Shown here piece by piece: positions 54,208 through 63,750 of a stretch of 64,000 nucleotides of DNA. Source of the DNA: Rhizorhabdus wittichii RW1 (GTDB lineage Bacteria; Pseudomonadota; Alphaproteobacteria; Sphingomonadales; Sphingomonadaceae); contig CP000699.1 of NCBI GenBank assembly GCA_000016765.1, positions 4,653,501-4,717,500 of the forward strand, in the 5' to 3' direction. A model generated the notes under the pieces. That model saw only the letters and a list, made by a program, of their open reading frames with translations. It was not told the origin of the DNA and did no database searches. Position 1 is the first letter of the stretch; each line of letters begins with the position of its first letter. The translations under genes were made by a program, and so were the position numbers.

Positions 54208-55263
54208 GTGGGTGGAGAGACGAGCGGCAATTTCCTGCGCAACGCCTGGTACATGTTCGCCTGGGGCGAGGAGGTCGCGGACGCCCCGCTCGGCCGGACG
54301 ATCGCCGGCGAGGAGCTGGTCTGCTTTCGCGGCAAGGACGGCCTCGTCGTGCTCGCCGATCGCTGCCCGCACCGCTTCGTGCCGCTGAGCCTGGGCAGCG
54401 TCGCCGACGGCGTGCTCGAATGCGCCTATCATGGGCTGCGCTTCGGGAGCGACGGCCGCTGCATGTTCAACCCGCTGGGCGACCCGCCCGAACGCGCGGT
54501 GGTGCGGTCCTATCCGGTCGTCGAGCGCGACCGGGTGATCTGGGTGTGGACCGGCGATCCGGCGCTCGCCGATCCGGACGGCATCGCCGACTTCTCCTTC
54601 CTCGCCGATCCCGCGCGGGCGACGGTCACCGGCTATGCCCATGTCCGCGCCGACTATCAGCTCGCGATCGACAATCTGTCGGACCTGACCCACGTCCAGT
54701 TCGTCCATCGCGACTATCAGGCGTCCGAGGCCTATCATCGGCTGGTCGACGACACCTGGCAGGACGGCGACGTCGTCCATCGCTCGATCACCTTCCCGAA
54801 CGGCCGGCCCGCGCCGTTCCTGCAAAGCTTCCTCGGTCCCGACAAGCTGATCGACTTCACCATGGAGACGCGCTGGACGCTGCCCTCCAACATCAAGCTG
54901 TCGGCGACGGTGACCGAGCCGGGCGCGCCCGACCAATATCTGATCGGCAACCACAGCGCCCATCTCGTCACGCCCGAGGCGGACGGGAGCTGCCATTATT
55001 TCTACGCGCACAGCCGCGACTATGGGGTCGGCGATCCCGAGGCGGACGAGAAGATCCGCGAATGGCAGCGGGTCGGCTTCGGCGAGCAGGACAAGCCGGT
55101 GCTCGAGGCGCAGCAGCGGCGCGTCGGCCATCGCGACATCATGGAGCTGCGGCCGGTGATCCTGCCGACCGACGCCGGCGGCGTCCGCGCGCGCCGCATC
55201 CTCGCGCAGCGCATCGCGCGTGAGCGCAAGGGCGCCATGCTCGAAGCGGTCGGCGATCAGTAG
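54208..55263 (+). CDS. VanA-type Rieske non-heme iron oxygenase, alpha subunit
   Basis: A 351-residue Rieske oxygenase of the vanillate/dicamba O-demethylase type. The [2Fe-2S] ligands are Cys53, His55, Cys72 and His75 ([18 protein letters not shown]). The mononuclear iron site is [12 protein letters not shown] with Asp159, His162 and His167. The C-terminal half is the helix-grip domain. It needs a ferredoxin reductase, and none is encoded in the window. GTG 54208 follows AAAAGGA and agrees with the family N-terminus [16 protein letters not shown]. Its 3' end overlaps the convergent aldolase gene by 7 bp. Confidence 0.9.
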   Translation: MGGETSGNFLRNAWYMFAWGEEVADAPLGRTIAGEELVCFRGKDGLVVLADRCPHRFVPLSLGSVADGVLECAYHGLRFGSDGRCMFNPLGDPPERAVVRSYPVVERDRVIWVWTGDPALADPDGIADFSFLADPARATVTGYAHVRADYQLAIDNLSDLTHVQFVHRDYQASEAYHRLVDDTWQDGDVVHRSITFPNGRPAPFLQSFLGPDKLIDFTMETRWTLPSNIKLSATVTEPGAPDQYLIGNHSAHLVTPEADGSCHYFYAHSRDYGVGDPEADEKIREWQRVGFGEQDKPVLEAQQRRVGHRDIMELRPVILPTDAGGVRARRILAQRIARERKGAMLEAVGDQ

Positions 55264-56051
55264 GTCGGGTCGGGGACCATTCCGGTCGTGGGCGCGCCCG
55301 GGTCCTCGCGGAAGCGGGCGGCCAGCGCCTCGGCGCCGCGCGCCAGGACGGTGACGTCGGTGCCGACCGCGACGAAGCTCGCCCCCGCCGCCAGATAGCG
55401 CCGCGCCAGCCGCTCGTCCGCCGCGAGCAGGCCCGCCGCCTTGCCGGCAGACAGGACGCGATCGATCGCGCCGGCGATCGCCGCCTGGACGTCGGGATGG
55501 CCGGGATGGCCGAGATGGCCGAGCGCGGCGGCGAGGTCGGACGGGCCGATGAAGACGCCGTCGACGCCGTCGGTGGCGGCGATGGCGTGGCAGGCCTCCA
55601 GCCCGGCGACGCTCTCCACCTGCAACAGCAGGCAGATGTCCCGTTCGGCGTCGTGGAGATAGCCGGGCGTCCTGTTCCAGCGGCTGGCCCGGCCGATCGC
55701 CGATCCGACGCCGCGGACGCCGCGCGGCGGATAGCGGCAGGCGGCGACCATCGCCGCGGCCTGCGCCGCGCTCTCGATCATCGGGACGAGCAGGGTGCGC
55801 GCGCCGATGTCGAGATATTGCTTCACCAGCACCGTGTCGGCGCAGGGCAGGCGGACGACCGGCTCGGCCGGGGAGCCCTCGATCGCCTGTAGCTGCCGGA
55901 GCACCAGCGGCAGATCATTGGGGCCATGCTCGCCGTCGATCAGCAGCCAGTCGAAGCCGGCGCCCGCGCAGATCTCCGCCGTATAGGGAGTAGCGAGCGC
56001 CTGCCAGAAGCCGATCTGCCGCCGGCCGGTGGCGATCGCGGCCTTGAACAT
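55257..56051 (-). CDS. hpaI: HpcH/HpaI-family aldolase
   Basis: A 264-residue metal-dependent class II pyruvate aldolase like 4-hydroxy-2-oxoheptanedioate aldolase, releasing pyruvate and a semialdehyde. The active-site segment [14 protein letters not shown], the metal Glu in [12 protein letters not shown] and [20 protein letters not shown] are present. ATG 56051 lies two bases after the hydratase stop, and the hydratase-aldolase order is that of the hpa/hpc pathway. The precise substrate could be a related 4-hydroxy-2-oxoacid. Confidence 0.88.
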   Translation of the reverse strand: MFKAAIATGRRQIGFWQALATPYTAEICAGAGFDWLLIDGEHGPNDLPLVLRQLQAIEGSPAEPVVRLPCADTVLVKQYLDIGARTLLVPMIESAAQAAAMVAACRYPPRGVRGVGSAIGRASRWNRTPGYLHDAERDICLLLQVESVAGLEACHAIAATDGVDGVFIGPSDLAAALGHLGHPGHPDVQAAIAGAIDRVLSAGKAAGLLAADERLARRYLAAGASFVAVGTDVTVLARGAEALAARFREDPGAPTTGMVPDPTY

Positions 56052-56053
56052 GT

Positions 56054-56860
56054 TCACGCGAAATGCATCCCGATCGATCCGAGCGGCCCGAAATCTACGT
56101 GGAAGCTGTCGCCGCGCCGCACGAACACCTGCCCGGTGAACGAGCCGCCCAGGATGATCTCGCCCGCCTGGAGCGACACGCCGAAGCGCGACAGCCGGTT
56201 GGCGAGCCAGGCCGGCCCGTTGGCCGGGTGGTTGAGCACGGCGGCGCCGACCCCGGTCTCCTCGATCTCGCCGTTGCGATAGAGGATCGCGGGCGCCCAG
56301 CGCAGGTCGATCGCGTCGGGCCGCATCGGCCGGCCGCCGATCACGATGCCGGCATTGGCGGCATTGTCGGCGATCGTGTCGAGCACGGTCCGGGTGCCGC
56401 CGCCGTTGCGGTCGTGGCGTTCGATCCGGGCGTCGATGATCTCGACGGCGGGGACGACATGATCGGTCGCGTTGAGCACGTCGAAGATCGTGCAGTCCGG
56501 TCCTTCGAGCGGCTTCTTCAGGACGAAGGCGATCTCGACCTCGACGCGCGGCTCGATGAAGCGGTCGATCGGGATGGTCTGCCCGTCGTGGAACCGCATC
56601 GGCGACAGCAGCACGCCATAGTCGGGCTCGGTGATGTTCACCGCGCGCTGCATGGCGCGGCTCGTCAGTCCGATCTTGTGGCCGATGACCGTCTGGCCCG
56701 CCGCCACCTTGCGGTCGATCCACGCCGCCTGCACGGCATAGGCGTCGTCCATCGTCATGCCGTCATGGGCGCGCGAGAATTGGGCGATCTGCTCGCGGTC
56801 CTGCTCGGCACGATCGAGCCGGGCCGCCAGTTCGGCGACGAGTGCGGTGTCGAAGGCCAT
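56054..56860 (-). CDS. hpaH: HpaH-like 2-oxo-hept-4-ene-1,7-dioate hydratase
   Basis: A 268-residue hydratase of the MhpD/HpaH family: [56 protein letters not shown] and [14 protein letters not shown]. It adds water to a 2-oxo-ene acid to give the substrate of the downstream HpaI-like aldolase. It starts four bases after the RutA-like LLM stop, so LLM, hydratase and aldolase form one operon. No extradiol ring-cleaving dioxygenase is present to make the usual hpa substrate, so the ring-opening enzyme may be a bicupin or the LLM. Confidence 0.88.
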   Translation of the reverse strand: MAFDTALVAELAARLDRAEQDREQIAQFSRAHDGMTMDDAYAVQAAWIDRKVAAGQTVIGHKIGLTSRAMQRAVNITEPDYGVLLSPMRFHDGQTIPIDRFIEPRVEVEIAFVLKKPLEGPDCTIFDVLNATDHVVPAVEIIDARIERHDRNGGGTRTVLDTIADNAANAGIVIGGRPMRPDAIDLRWAPAILYRNGEIEETGVGAAVLNHPANGPAWLANRLSRFGVSLQAGEIILGGSFTGQVFVRRGDSFHVDFGPLGSIGMHFA

Positions 56861-56864
56861 GCGG

Positions 56865-58001
56865 TCAGCCCAGTCGCAGACCGGCCTGGGTCATGCGGGG
56901 CATCACGTCCTTGACCCAGCGCTGGATGCCGTCCTCGAAGCCGACCCAGCCGAGCAGCACGCCGTCGATCCCGCCCTGCTTGAGCAGTTCGAGGCGCGAG
57001 GTGATCTGGTCGGCGGTGCCGACCAGTTCGAAGCCGCCATTGCCGGCCTTGAAGCGGAAGCGCATCGCCTCCATCACGTCCTTGGGCATGAGCTGCGTGT
57101 GCATGCCCTGGAGGCGCATCCAGCCGTCGAGCGCGCGGTCGTCGCCATGCTCGACCGCATAATAGTTCAGATAGTCGCGGGCTTCCTGCTCGGTCTCGCG
57201 CTGGACGACATAGGCATAGGTCCAGATCTGGATGTCGCGGCCATGCTCCTCGCGCGCGGTGCGGCGGTAGAGGTCGGCTTCCCTGCGGATCTCGTCGGGA
57301 TCGTCCGACTTGACGATGACGAACGCCATGTCGGCATATTTGGCGGCGAAGGCGCGGCCGCGGTCCGATCCGCCCGCGTTCATGATCGGCGGGAAGGGCT
57401 TCTGCATCGGCTTGGGCAGGCTGATGCCCTTCTTGATCGCATAATATTGCCCTTCGAAATCGAAGGCTTCCTCGCGGGTCCAGAGCTGGCGGATCACCTC
57501 GATCCATTCGGCGGCCTGCGCATAGCGGTCGTCATGCTCCTTCATCGGCGCGCCGAACATGTCGAGCTCGGGCTTGTTCCAGCCGGCGACGACGTTGAGG
57601 CCGAAGCGGCCGCCCGAGATCAGGTCGATCGTCGCGCACTGCTTGGCCGCCGCGATCGGATGGATGGTGGGAACGTGCGAGGTGGAGAAGACGCCGCCCC
57701 GGCTGGTCAGCTGGCTGGTCGCCGCAGCCCAAGTGTAGCAATCCATGGCGAGGCCGCTGCGGTGCGAGGGCTCCTCCTCGATGAAGCCGCGCCAGCGCGC
57801 ATAGGGGACGTTCGCCTCGAACCCGGCCTCGTCGGCGATCTTCGAGACGGCGACGGATTCGCTCCAGCGCGCGTTGGGCGCCTCCGGCACGTTGGTCATG
57901 CTGATGCCGATGCCGTTCAGGCCGAACAGGCCGAGCTTGAGCGGATTGTCGTTGAACAGGGGGTTGGTGTCCGCTCGCGGATCGTCTTTCCAGCTCTTCA
58001 T
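56865..58001 (-). CDS. RutA-like LLM flavin-dependent monooxygenase, paralog B
   Basis: A 378-residue enzyme, the same length as its paralog at 44344 and sharing nearly all motif blocks (LKLGLFGLNGIGISMTNVP, HVPTIHPIAAAKQC, GRFGLNVVAGWNKPELDMFG, PIMNAGGSDRGRAFAAKYADM). They differ in surface stretches, such as EEHGRDIQIWTYAY and the C-terminal QRWVKDVMPRMTQAGLRLG, so they are diverged duplicates. ATG 58001 is the only good start. Cotranscribed with hydratase and aldolase and divergent from a Rieske oxygenase gene. Confidence 0.87.
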   Translation of the reverse strand: MKSWKDDPRADTNPLFNDNPLKLGLFGLNGIGISMTNVPEAPNARWSESVAVSKIADEAGFEANVPYARWRGFIEEEPSHRSGLAMDCYTWAAATSQLTSRGGVFSTSHVPTIHPIAAAKQCATIDLISGGRFGLNVVAGWNKPELDMFGAPMKEHDDRYAQAAEWIEVIRQLWTREEAFDFEGQYYAIKKGISLPKPMQKPFPPIMNAGGSDRGRAFAAKYADMAFVIVKSDDPDEIRREADLYRRTAREEHGRDIQIWTYAYVVQRETEQEARDYLNYYAVEHGDDRALDGWMRLQGMHTQLMPKDVMEAMRFRFKAGNGGFELVGTADQITSRLELLKQGGIDGVLLGWVGFEDGIQRWVKDVMPRMTQAGLRLG

Positions 58002-58327
58002 CCTCGTGTCGCTCCCTAAAACTTTTGACGCGAGCCTGCGGGGCCGGGCAGGCTTTGGCAATCGCCTCCCGGAAGCACTGGATTTCCGAAATGGAAAAAA
58101 CGTGGCCATTGCCTCGGGGAAAAGCTGATGGCCGTCGGATGGAGCGGCCGATCGCCGGATATCCGTGATCGCGCGGACCCCGGCATCGCGGCCTCCGTCC
58201 CGTGGACGCGGACGTGCCAAATTGGAAATTATGTCTTTCGGCTAGATGCCTACACGGCGGGCCGGCATCCGACTTAACTGAGCCCACACACAAGCTGTCG
58301 CAAAGAGCAGCAGGTCAGGGCTCGAGG
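58002..58327. promoter_or_regulatory. Divergent promoter region B with shared element copy 3
   Basis: The 326-bp gap contains no gene. TTTCC-GAAAT-GGAAA (58083-58097) lies toward the LLM gene and TTGGAAATTATGTCTTTCGG (58222-58241) toward the Rieske gene, followed by GCCTACAC. The second is identical over 20 bp to 45691-45710, and its flank TGCCAAA is also shared. About 105 bp between the blocks are not conserved with region A. Confidence 0.65.
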
Positions 58328-59380
58328 ATGTCGGATCGCAGCTTTCCCCTCAACTGCTGGTACATGGCGGCCTGGGCGGACGAGGTTCGTGACACGTTGC
58401 TGGCGCGCCGCCTGTTCGGCAGGCCGATCGTCATGGCCCGCTTCCACGATGGCGCCGCCGTCGCGTTCGACGATCGCTGCCCCCATCGCTTCGCGCCGCT
58501 CAGCCTGGGCCGGCTGAAGGGGGACCGGATCGAATGCGGCTATCACGGCCTGCAATTCGGGCGGAGCGGGGCCTGCATCGCCAATCCGGGCGGCGGCGGG
58601 CATTTCCCGCCGGGCACGCGGACGCGCGCCTATCCGCTGGTCGAGCGCCACCGCATCCTGTGGATATGGCCGGGCGATCCGGCGCTGGCCGACGAGGGGA
58701 CCATTCCCGATCTCGCGCTGATCCCGCCGGCGGGCGGGCACGACAATATCGGCAATTACCTGCACGTGAAGGCCAACTGGCTGCTCGAAACCGACAACAT
58801 CATGGACCTGACCCATGTCGGCTTCCTGCATGACGGGTCGCTCGGCAACGCGACGATGCGCGCGGCCGAGGTCAAGGTCAGCGAGCAGGACGGGACGATC
58901 CGGGCGGTGCTCTGGATGCCCGACACGCTGTGCGGCTTCGGGCCGATGCAGGGGCAGCCCTGCGACCAGTGGAACAACGTCGTCTGGATGGCGCCCTCGA
59001 TCATGATGATGGACTTCGGCGCGGTGCCGCCGGGGGCCGAGCCGATCCAGGACAAGGGCGCCTACGCCTTCCACATCTTCACCCCCGAGACCGAGCAGAG
59101 CACCCATTATTTCTTCGGCAGCTCGGGCAGCTATGGCGACGACGAGGCGTGGATTCCGGCGATGGTGCGCGAGGCGCAGAGCCGCGTCTTCCTGGCCGAG
59201 GACAATCCGATGGTCGAAGGCGTCGCCGACCGGATGGGCGGCGAGGATTTCTGGTCGCTGAAACCGGCGATCCTGCCGAGCGACGCCGCGGCGATCCGGG
59301 TGCGGCGAAGGATCGCGCAGATGTGCCGCGAGGAGCGGAGCGCGGTCATCGCGGACAAGGTCAATCTCGTGACGGCGTGA
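58328..59380 (+). CDS. VanA-type Rieske non-heme iron oxygenase, alpha subunit
   Basis: A 350-residue Rieske oxygenase. The cluster ligands are Cys51, His53, Cys70 and His73; the iron site is NIMDLTHVGFLH with Asp160, His163 and His168. It is related to the oxygenase at 54208 but has a different substrate domain (NNVVWMAPSIMMMDFGAVPPG). ATG 58328 gives the family start SFPLNCWYMAAWADEVRD. It is controlled from the divergent region shared with the LLM-hydratase-aldolase operon. No reductase or ferredoxin gene is adjacent. Confidence 0.9.
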   Translation: MSDRSFPLNCWYMAAWADEVRDTLLARRLFGRPIVMARFHDGAAVAFDDRCPHRFAPLSLGRLKGDRIECGYHGLQFGRSGACIANPGGGGHFPPGTRTRAYPLVERHRILWIWPGDPALADEGTIPDLALIPPAGGHDNIGNYLHVKANWLLETDNIMDLTHVGFLHDGSLGNATMRAAEVKVSEQDGTIRAVLWMPDTLCGFGPMQGQPCDQWNNVVWMAPSIMMMDFGAVPPGAEPIQDKGAYAFHIFTPETEQSTHYFFGSSGSYGDDEAWIPAMVREAQSRVFLAEDNPMVEGVADRMGGEDFWSLKPAILPSDAAAIRVRRRIAQMCREERSAVIADKVNLVTA

Positions 59381-59598
59381 ATGTCGACAGTATATATTTG
59401 ATAAGATGAATGATTATTTTTCGGGGATTTTGAAAAAAATCTGCGTGATTTGGAAAAACCATTTTTCTCGATTTGGAATGTTACCATCTTAGTGAACATG
59501 TAATTCTTTTTGGCAAGCGAGATGCTCGGAGGAGATCGTCAAAAAGACGGTCCGGGCAGTGGCGAGCTTTTGCCTTATTTAGGGGAGGATCCAAGATC
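59381..59598. promoter_or_regulatory. AT-rich regulatory region before the TonB receptor
   Basis: The 218-bp gap is strikingly AT-rich. It has the inverted repeat GATTTT-GAAA-AAAATC (59426-59441), which could be a terminator for the Rieske gene. It also has two direct copies of GATTTGGAA (59447-59455 and 59470-59478), 23 bp apart. The TTTGGAA core recalls the TTGGAAA of the shared 20-bp elements. No gene is seen. Confidence 0.5.
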
Positions 59599-61875
59599 AT
59601 GACTAGCATAAGAGCGTTTCTTCACGCGTCGGCCCTGTCGGCGAGCCTGCTCGTCGCGGCCGGCGCCGTCCAGGCGCAGCAGGCCGCGCCGGCCGCGGCG
59701 GCGGACGATGCCGGCACCACCGGCCTTCAGGACATCATCGTCACCGCCGAGCGGCGCAGCAGCAGCGCGCAGCGGACGCCGGTCGCCGTCACGGCGCTGA
59801 GCGCCGACACGCTGGTGGCAGCGCAAGTGCGCACGCTGACCGACATGCAGCAGCTCGTCCCGGCCTTCAAGATGGGCGAGAATGACGGCTATGCCCAGCT
59901 CACCATCCGCGGCATCGGCAGCTCGGGCTTCGTGCCGACCGCCGAGGGCGCGGTCGCGGTCAACCTGAACGACGTCTATGTCTCGCGCCCGATCGCGCAG
60001 CTCGCCGGCATGTACGACATCGCCTCGGTCGAGGTGCTGAAGGGGCCGCAGGGCACCCTCTACGGCCGCAACGCCACCGCCGGTTCGGTCAATATGTCGA
60101 CCGCGCGGCCGACCAACGAATGGTCGGGTTTCGGCCGCGTGCTGGTCGGCAACTATCGCGCGCTCAACGTCGAGGGCGCGGTCGGTGGCGCGCTGGTCGA
60201 GGATCGCCTGCTCGTCCGCGTCGCCGGCTTCATGGACAAGCATGACGGCTACGGCAAGAACCTGGTCACCGGCAACGACGTCAGCGACAAGGACGCCTGG
60301 GGCGTCCGCGCCACGGTGGTGGTCAAGCCGACCGACACCCTGACCGGCACCCTGATCTACGAGCATTACAAGCAGAGCGACAATGGCGCGGCGCTCCACT
60401 ATTTCGGCGCCGCCGGCCTGACCGGATTGCCGGGCGCGCTCGGCACGCCGCCGGTCTTCCAGCAGCTCGGCGGCTATGCGGCGTCCGACGTCCAGGACAT
60501 CGCCTCGCCGCGCGATTCCAGGTTCCGCCTGCGCATCGACGCGGTCACCGGCATCCTCGAATGGTCGCTGGGCGATTTCCAGCTCAAGTCGATCACCGGC
60601 TATCGCGACCAGAACTCGCTGACGATCACCCCACTCGGCGGCGGCAGCTCCGTCGACGCCTTCTTCATCGCCGGCGAGCCCGCGCACCAGTTCAGCCAGG
60701 AGGTGCAGCTCAACTACACCTCGGACCGGCTGAAGGCGACCGCCGGCCTGTTCTACTTCCGCGAGAAGGACTCGTCGGTCCCGGGCTCGTCGCCGTTCCC
60801 GCGCTCGGTGCTCAATGCCTTCTTCGGCGTCCCCGACGACGGCACCCCCGACTATCTGGTCGACTTCGTCGAGATCGGCGGCACGATCAAGACGCGCGCC
60901 AAGGCGGCCTTCGCGCAGGCGACCTATGAGGTGGTCGACAACCTCTCGCTCACCGCCGGCATCCGCGTCAGCAACGAGCGCAAGCAGGCCTTCCTGGTCA
61001 ACGGCTTCAGCCTGACGCAGCCCTATATCGCCAATTCGCCCACCACCAACGACACCCCGCTGCCGCCGGTGACGGTGCAGCCGCGCGTCTCGTTCAACTC
61101 GACGACGCCGCGTCTCGGCATCCAGTATCAGGTCGATCCGCGGACCATGGTCTATGCGTCCTATTCGAAGGGCTTCAAGTCGGGCGGCTACGACGTCACC
61201 ACGGTGGCGCCGGCGTTCGAGCCGGAGAAGCTGACCGCCTATGAGGTCGGCATCAAGACGACCATGGCGAACAACCGGCTGCGCTTCAACGCCGCGGGCT
61301 TCTATTACGACTATACCAACCTGCAGGTGCTGCAGGTCGTTGGTCCGGCGGTCGTCACCACCAACGCCGCGACGGCGCGGGTCTATGGCGTGGAGGCGCA
61401 GATCGACGCGATCGTCAGCGACCAGTTCAAGCTGGAGGCCTCGGGTTCCTACCTCAACACCAAATATAAGAACTATGCCGGTCCCGACGGCGCCCGCCCG
61501 CTGCTGGCCACGGTCGATTTCAGCGGCAACCACCTGAACAACGCGCCGGAGTTTCAGGCCTATCTGGCCGGCACCTATACCTGGGCGCTGGGCGACGGCG
61601 AGATTGCGGCCCGCGTCGACGGCGAATATTCGACCCGCTATTATTTCACCCCGGCCAACCTGAAGCTGCTGAGCCAGAAGCCGTTCGCCAAGGTCAACGC
61701 CTCGCTGACCTACAAGGCGGCGAACAACTGGCAGGTCACCGCCTTCGTGAAGAACATCACCGATATCGACACCAAGACGAGCGGCGTGGTGAACACCCCG
61801 ATCCTGGGCACGCCCGCCCAGGGCGCGGTTGCGCCGCCCCGGACCTTCGGCCTGGAAGCCCGCTACAGCTTCTGA
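59599..61875 (+). CDS. TonB-dependent outer-membrane receptor
   Basis: A 758-residue receptor. The signal peptide ends GAVQAQ; the plug contains QDIIVTAERRSSSAQRTPV, LTIRGIGSSGFVP and SVEVLKGPQGTLYGRNATAGSVNMSTARP; the barrel has SYSKGFKSGGYDVTT and ends LEARYSF. ATG 59599 follows AGGGGAGGA. Its promoter region carries TTTGGAA repeats, so it may belong to the same regulon as the preceding oxygenases and import their substrate. Confidence 0.93.
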   Translation: MTSIRAFLHASALSASLLVAAGAVQAQQAAPAAAADDAGTTGLQDIIVTAERRSSSAQRTPVAVTALSADTLVAAQVRTLTDMQQLVPAFKMGENDGYAQLTIRGIGSSGFVPTAEGAVAVNLNDVYVSRPIAQLAGMYDIASVEVLKGPQGTLYGRNATAGSVNMSTARPTNEWSGFGRVLVGNYRALNVEGAVGGALVEDRLLVRVAGFMDKHDGYGKNLVTGNDVSDKDAWGVRATVVVKPTDTLTGTLIYEHYKQSDNGAALHYFGAAGLTGLPGALGTPPVFQQLGGYAASDVQDIASPRDSRFRLRIDAVTGILEWSLGDFQLKSITGYRDQNSLTITPLGGGSSVDAFFIAGEPAHQFSQEVQLNYTSDRLKATAGLFYFREKDSSVPGSSPFPRSVLNAFFGVPDDGTPDYLVDFVEIGGTIKTRAKAAFAQATYEVVDNLSLTAGIRVSNERKQAFLVNGFSLTQPYIANSPTTNDTPLPPVTVQPRVSFNSTTPRLGIQYQVDPRTMVYASYSKGFKSGGYDVTTVAPAFEPEKLTAYEVGIKTTMANNRLRFNAAGFYYDYTNLQVLQVVGPAVVTTNAATARVYGVEAQIDAIVSDQFKLEASGSYLNTKYKNYAGPDGARPLLATVDFSGNHLNNAPEFQAYLAGTYTWALGDGEIAARVDGEYSTRYYFTPANLKLLSQKPFAKVNASLTYKAANNWQVTAFVKNITDIDTKTSGVVNTPILGTPAQGAVAPPRTFGLEARYSF

Positions 61876-61890
61876 GCGGGCTTCGTCCCG

Positions 61891-61916
61891 GCGCCGCCCG
61901 CGCAGGCGGGCGGCGC
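61891..61916 (+). terminator. Hairpin terminator after the TonB receptor
   Basis: GCGCCGCCCGC (61891-61901) pairs perfectly with GCGGGCGGCGC (61906-61916) around the loop GCAG, 16 bp after the receptor stop. No T tract follows, so termination may be Rho-assisted. Confidence 0.6.
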
Positions 61917-62015
61917 GCAATAGGTCCTGGCTATGGTGCCCATCCAAGCCGGCGATTTGATCGCGATCCGGGCCCACCCTATGGCCGGTACGGCCGCAAC
62001 AGGGAGGGACGGGGC

Positions 62016-62699
62016 ATGCACGCGATCGACATCGATCAGGATATCCGGGCCCGGCTGATCGCGATGCGGGGCAGCCATCGGGGCCTGCTGGACTCGATCG
62101 ATCCGAAGCGGACCGCGCACCTGATCATCGACATGCAGAACGGCTTCACCCTGCCGGGTGCGATCGTCGAGATTCCGGTGGCGCGCGAGATCATCCCCGC
62201 GATCAACGCCATCTCGCGCGCGGTGCGCGCGGCGGGCGGGCTGAACGTCTTCGTCCAGTTCCTTGCGACCGAGGAGAGCAGCAAGGGCTGGTCGACCTGG
62301 TTCGACCGGTTCATCCCGGCGGACCGGCGCGATGCGATGCTGGAGACGTTCGGGCCCGACAGCCACGGCTTCGCGCTCCACGCGGATCTCGACGTCGCGC
62401 CGTCCGACATCAGGGTCGACAAGACCCGCTTCGGCGCCTTCGTGCAGGGGACGAGCGAACTGCACGATCGGCTCCGGGAGCGCGGGATCGATACGCTGAT
62501 CATCACCGGGACGGCGACCAACGTCTGTTGCGAGTCCACCGCGCGCGACGCGATGCAGCTCGACTACAAGGTGATCGTCGTCGCCGATGCGACCGCGGCG
62601 CTGACCGATGCCGAGCACAACCACGCGCTCGACGGCCTCGCCTGCTATTTCTCGGACATCGTTTCGACCGAGGAGGTGGTCGACACGCTGTCGGCCTGA
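62016..62699 (+). CDS. Isochorismatase-family cysteine hydrolase, RutB-like
   Basis: A 227-residue cysteine hydrolase. The triad is visible: Asp39 (IIDMQNGF), Lys136 (VDKTRFGAF) and Cys171 (TGTATNVCCEST). The KTRFGAF and TATNVCCESTARD blocks resemble RutB, the amidohydrolase that acts after RutA in uracil degradation, and N-carbamoyl amidases. ATG 62016 follows GGGAGGGACGG. The 140 bp before it contain the terminator of the TonB receptor but no clear promoter. It may hydrolyse an amide or ureido product made by one of the RutA-like LLM enzymes. Confidence 0.85.
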   Translation: MHAIDIDQDIRARLIAMRGSHRGLLDSIDPKRTAHLIIDMQNGFTLPGAIVEIPVAREIIPAINAISRAVRAAGGLNVFVQFLATEESSKGWSTWFDRFIPADRRDAMLETFGPDSHGFALHADLDVAPSDIRVDKTRFGAFVQGTSELHDRLRERGIDTLIITGTATNVCCESTARDAMQLDYKVIVVADATAALTDAEHNHALDGLACYFSDIVSTEEVVDTLSA

Positions 62700-62820
62700 G
62701 CATCCCCTTTCTCAGCGGCGATATCCGGCGCGCCGCCCGGACCGATTTTGGTTGCCCATCCACCGGGCCAAGGGCCAATGTGCGGAAAAATGGTCGGCCC
62801 GGCGGAAAGGATTATCGGGG

Positions 62821-63750
62821 ATGCATCTGAGGGGACTCGATCTCAACCTGCTGATCGCGCTCGATGCCCTTTTCACGGAGAAGAACGTCACCCGCGCCGC
62901 CGAGCGGATCAACATCTCCCAGCCGGGGATGAGCGCCGCGCTCCAGAAGCTGCGCTGGCATTTCTCCGATCCGCTGCTCGAACGGGTCGGGCGCCGGATG
63001 GAGCTGACGGTGCGGGGGCGGGCGCTCGCCGATCCGGTCAGGGAGATATTGATCAAGGTCCGCGACCTGACCGACAAGCCCGAGGAGTTCGACCCGGCGA
63101 CCGCGCGGCGGGTGTTCCGGATCGGCGCGACCACTTTCTGCAGCGACATCCTTGCGGCGCCGCTGTTGTGCCGGATCGAGAGGATCGCGCCCAACATCAG
63201 CGTCCAGTTCGAGGATCTCGCGACGGATACGGTCCATCGCCTGGTCGACGGCCAGCTCGATTTCGCGATCACCATCTCCGCCCGGATCCTGTCGGACGAG
63301 GTCAATCTTGACAGCTCGCTGTCCTCGCTCGACCTGTTCACCGACGCGTTCGTGCTGGTGACGTCGCGGCAGAACAGCCGCGTCGGCGACGCCGTGACCT
63401 TCGACCAGCTCTGCGAGCTGCCCTATATCGAGACCCGGTTCGGCAACGTCATCGCCGGCATCAGCGAGCAGATGTGGCGGCAGCAGCCGAAGCAGCCCCA
63501 GATCCGCGCCTGGCTCCCCAATTTCCAGCTCACCCTGGACACGGTGAGCCACACCGACATGGTGGCGATCGTCCCCCTCCACCTCGCCCAGCTCCACGGC
63601 GATCGCTACAATGTGCGGACGCTGCCGGTGCCGGTGGAGATGCCGACGATCGAGGAACGGTTGTTCTGGCACCAGCGCAACGACCAGGACGCCGGCCATA
63701 GCTGGTTCAAGGGCCTGCTCCAGGAGACGGTGCAGGGCTTCCTCTCCTGA
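62821..63750 (+). CDS. LysR-family regulator, NodD/PcpR/LinR-like
   Basis: A 309-residue LysR regulator with the N-terminus LRGLDLNLLIALDALFTEKNVTRAAERINISQPGMSAALQKL, typical of the NodD/NahR/PcpR/LinR branch that often controls aromatic or chloroaromatic degradation genes, and a normal effector-binding domain. ATG 62821 is preceded by GGAAAGGATTATCGGGG. It lies 121 bp after the RutB-like gene. Its 3' end overlaps the convergent GMC gene by 44 bp. Confidence 0.87.
   Translation: MHLRGLDLNLLIALDALFTEKNVTRAAERINISQPGMSAALQKLRWHFSDPLLERVGRRMELTVRGRALADPVREILIKVRDLTDKPEEFDPATARRVFRIGATTFCSDILAAPLLCRIERIAPNISVQFEDLATDTVHRLVDGQLDFAITISARILSDEVNLDSSLSSLDLFTDAFVLVTSRQNSRVGDAVTFDQLCELPYIETRFGNVIAGISEQMWRQQPKQPQIRAWLPNFQLTLDTVSHTDMVAIVPLHLAQLHGDRYNVRTLPVPVEMPTIEERLFWHQRNDQDAGHSWFKGLLQETVQGFLS

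Noticed and set aside
59575-61977. Minus-strand open frame of about 800 codons
   Set aside because: Shadow of the TonB receptor at 59599; compositionally biased and without motifs.
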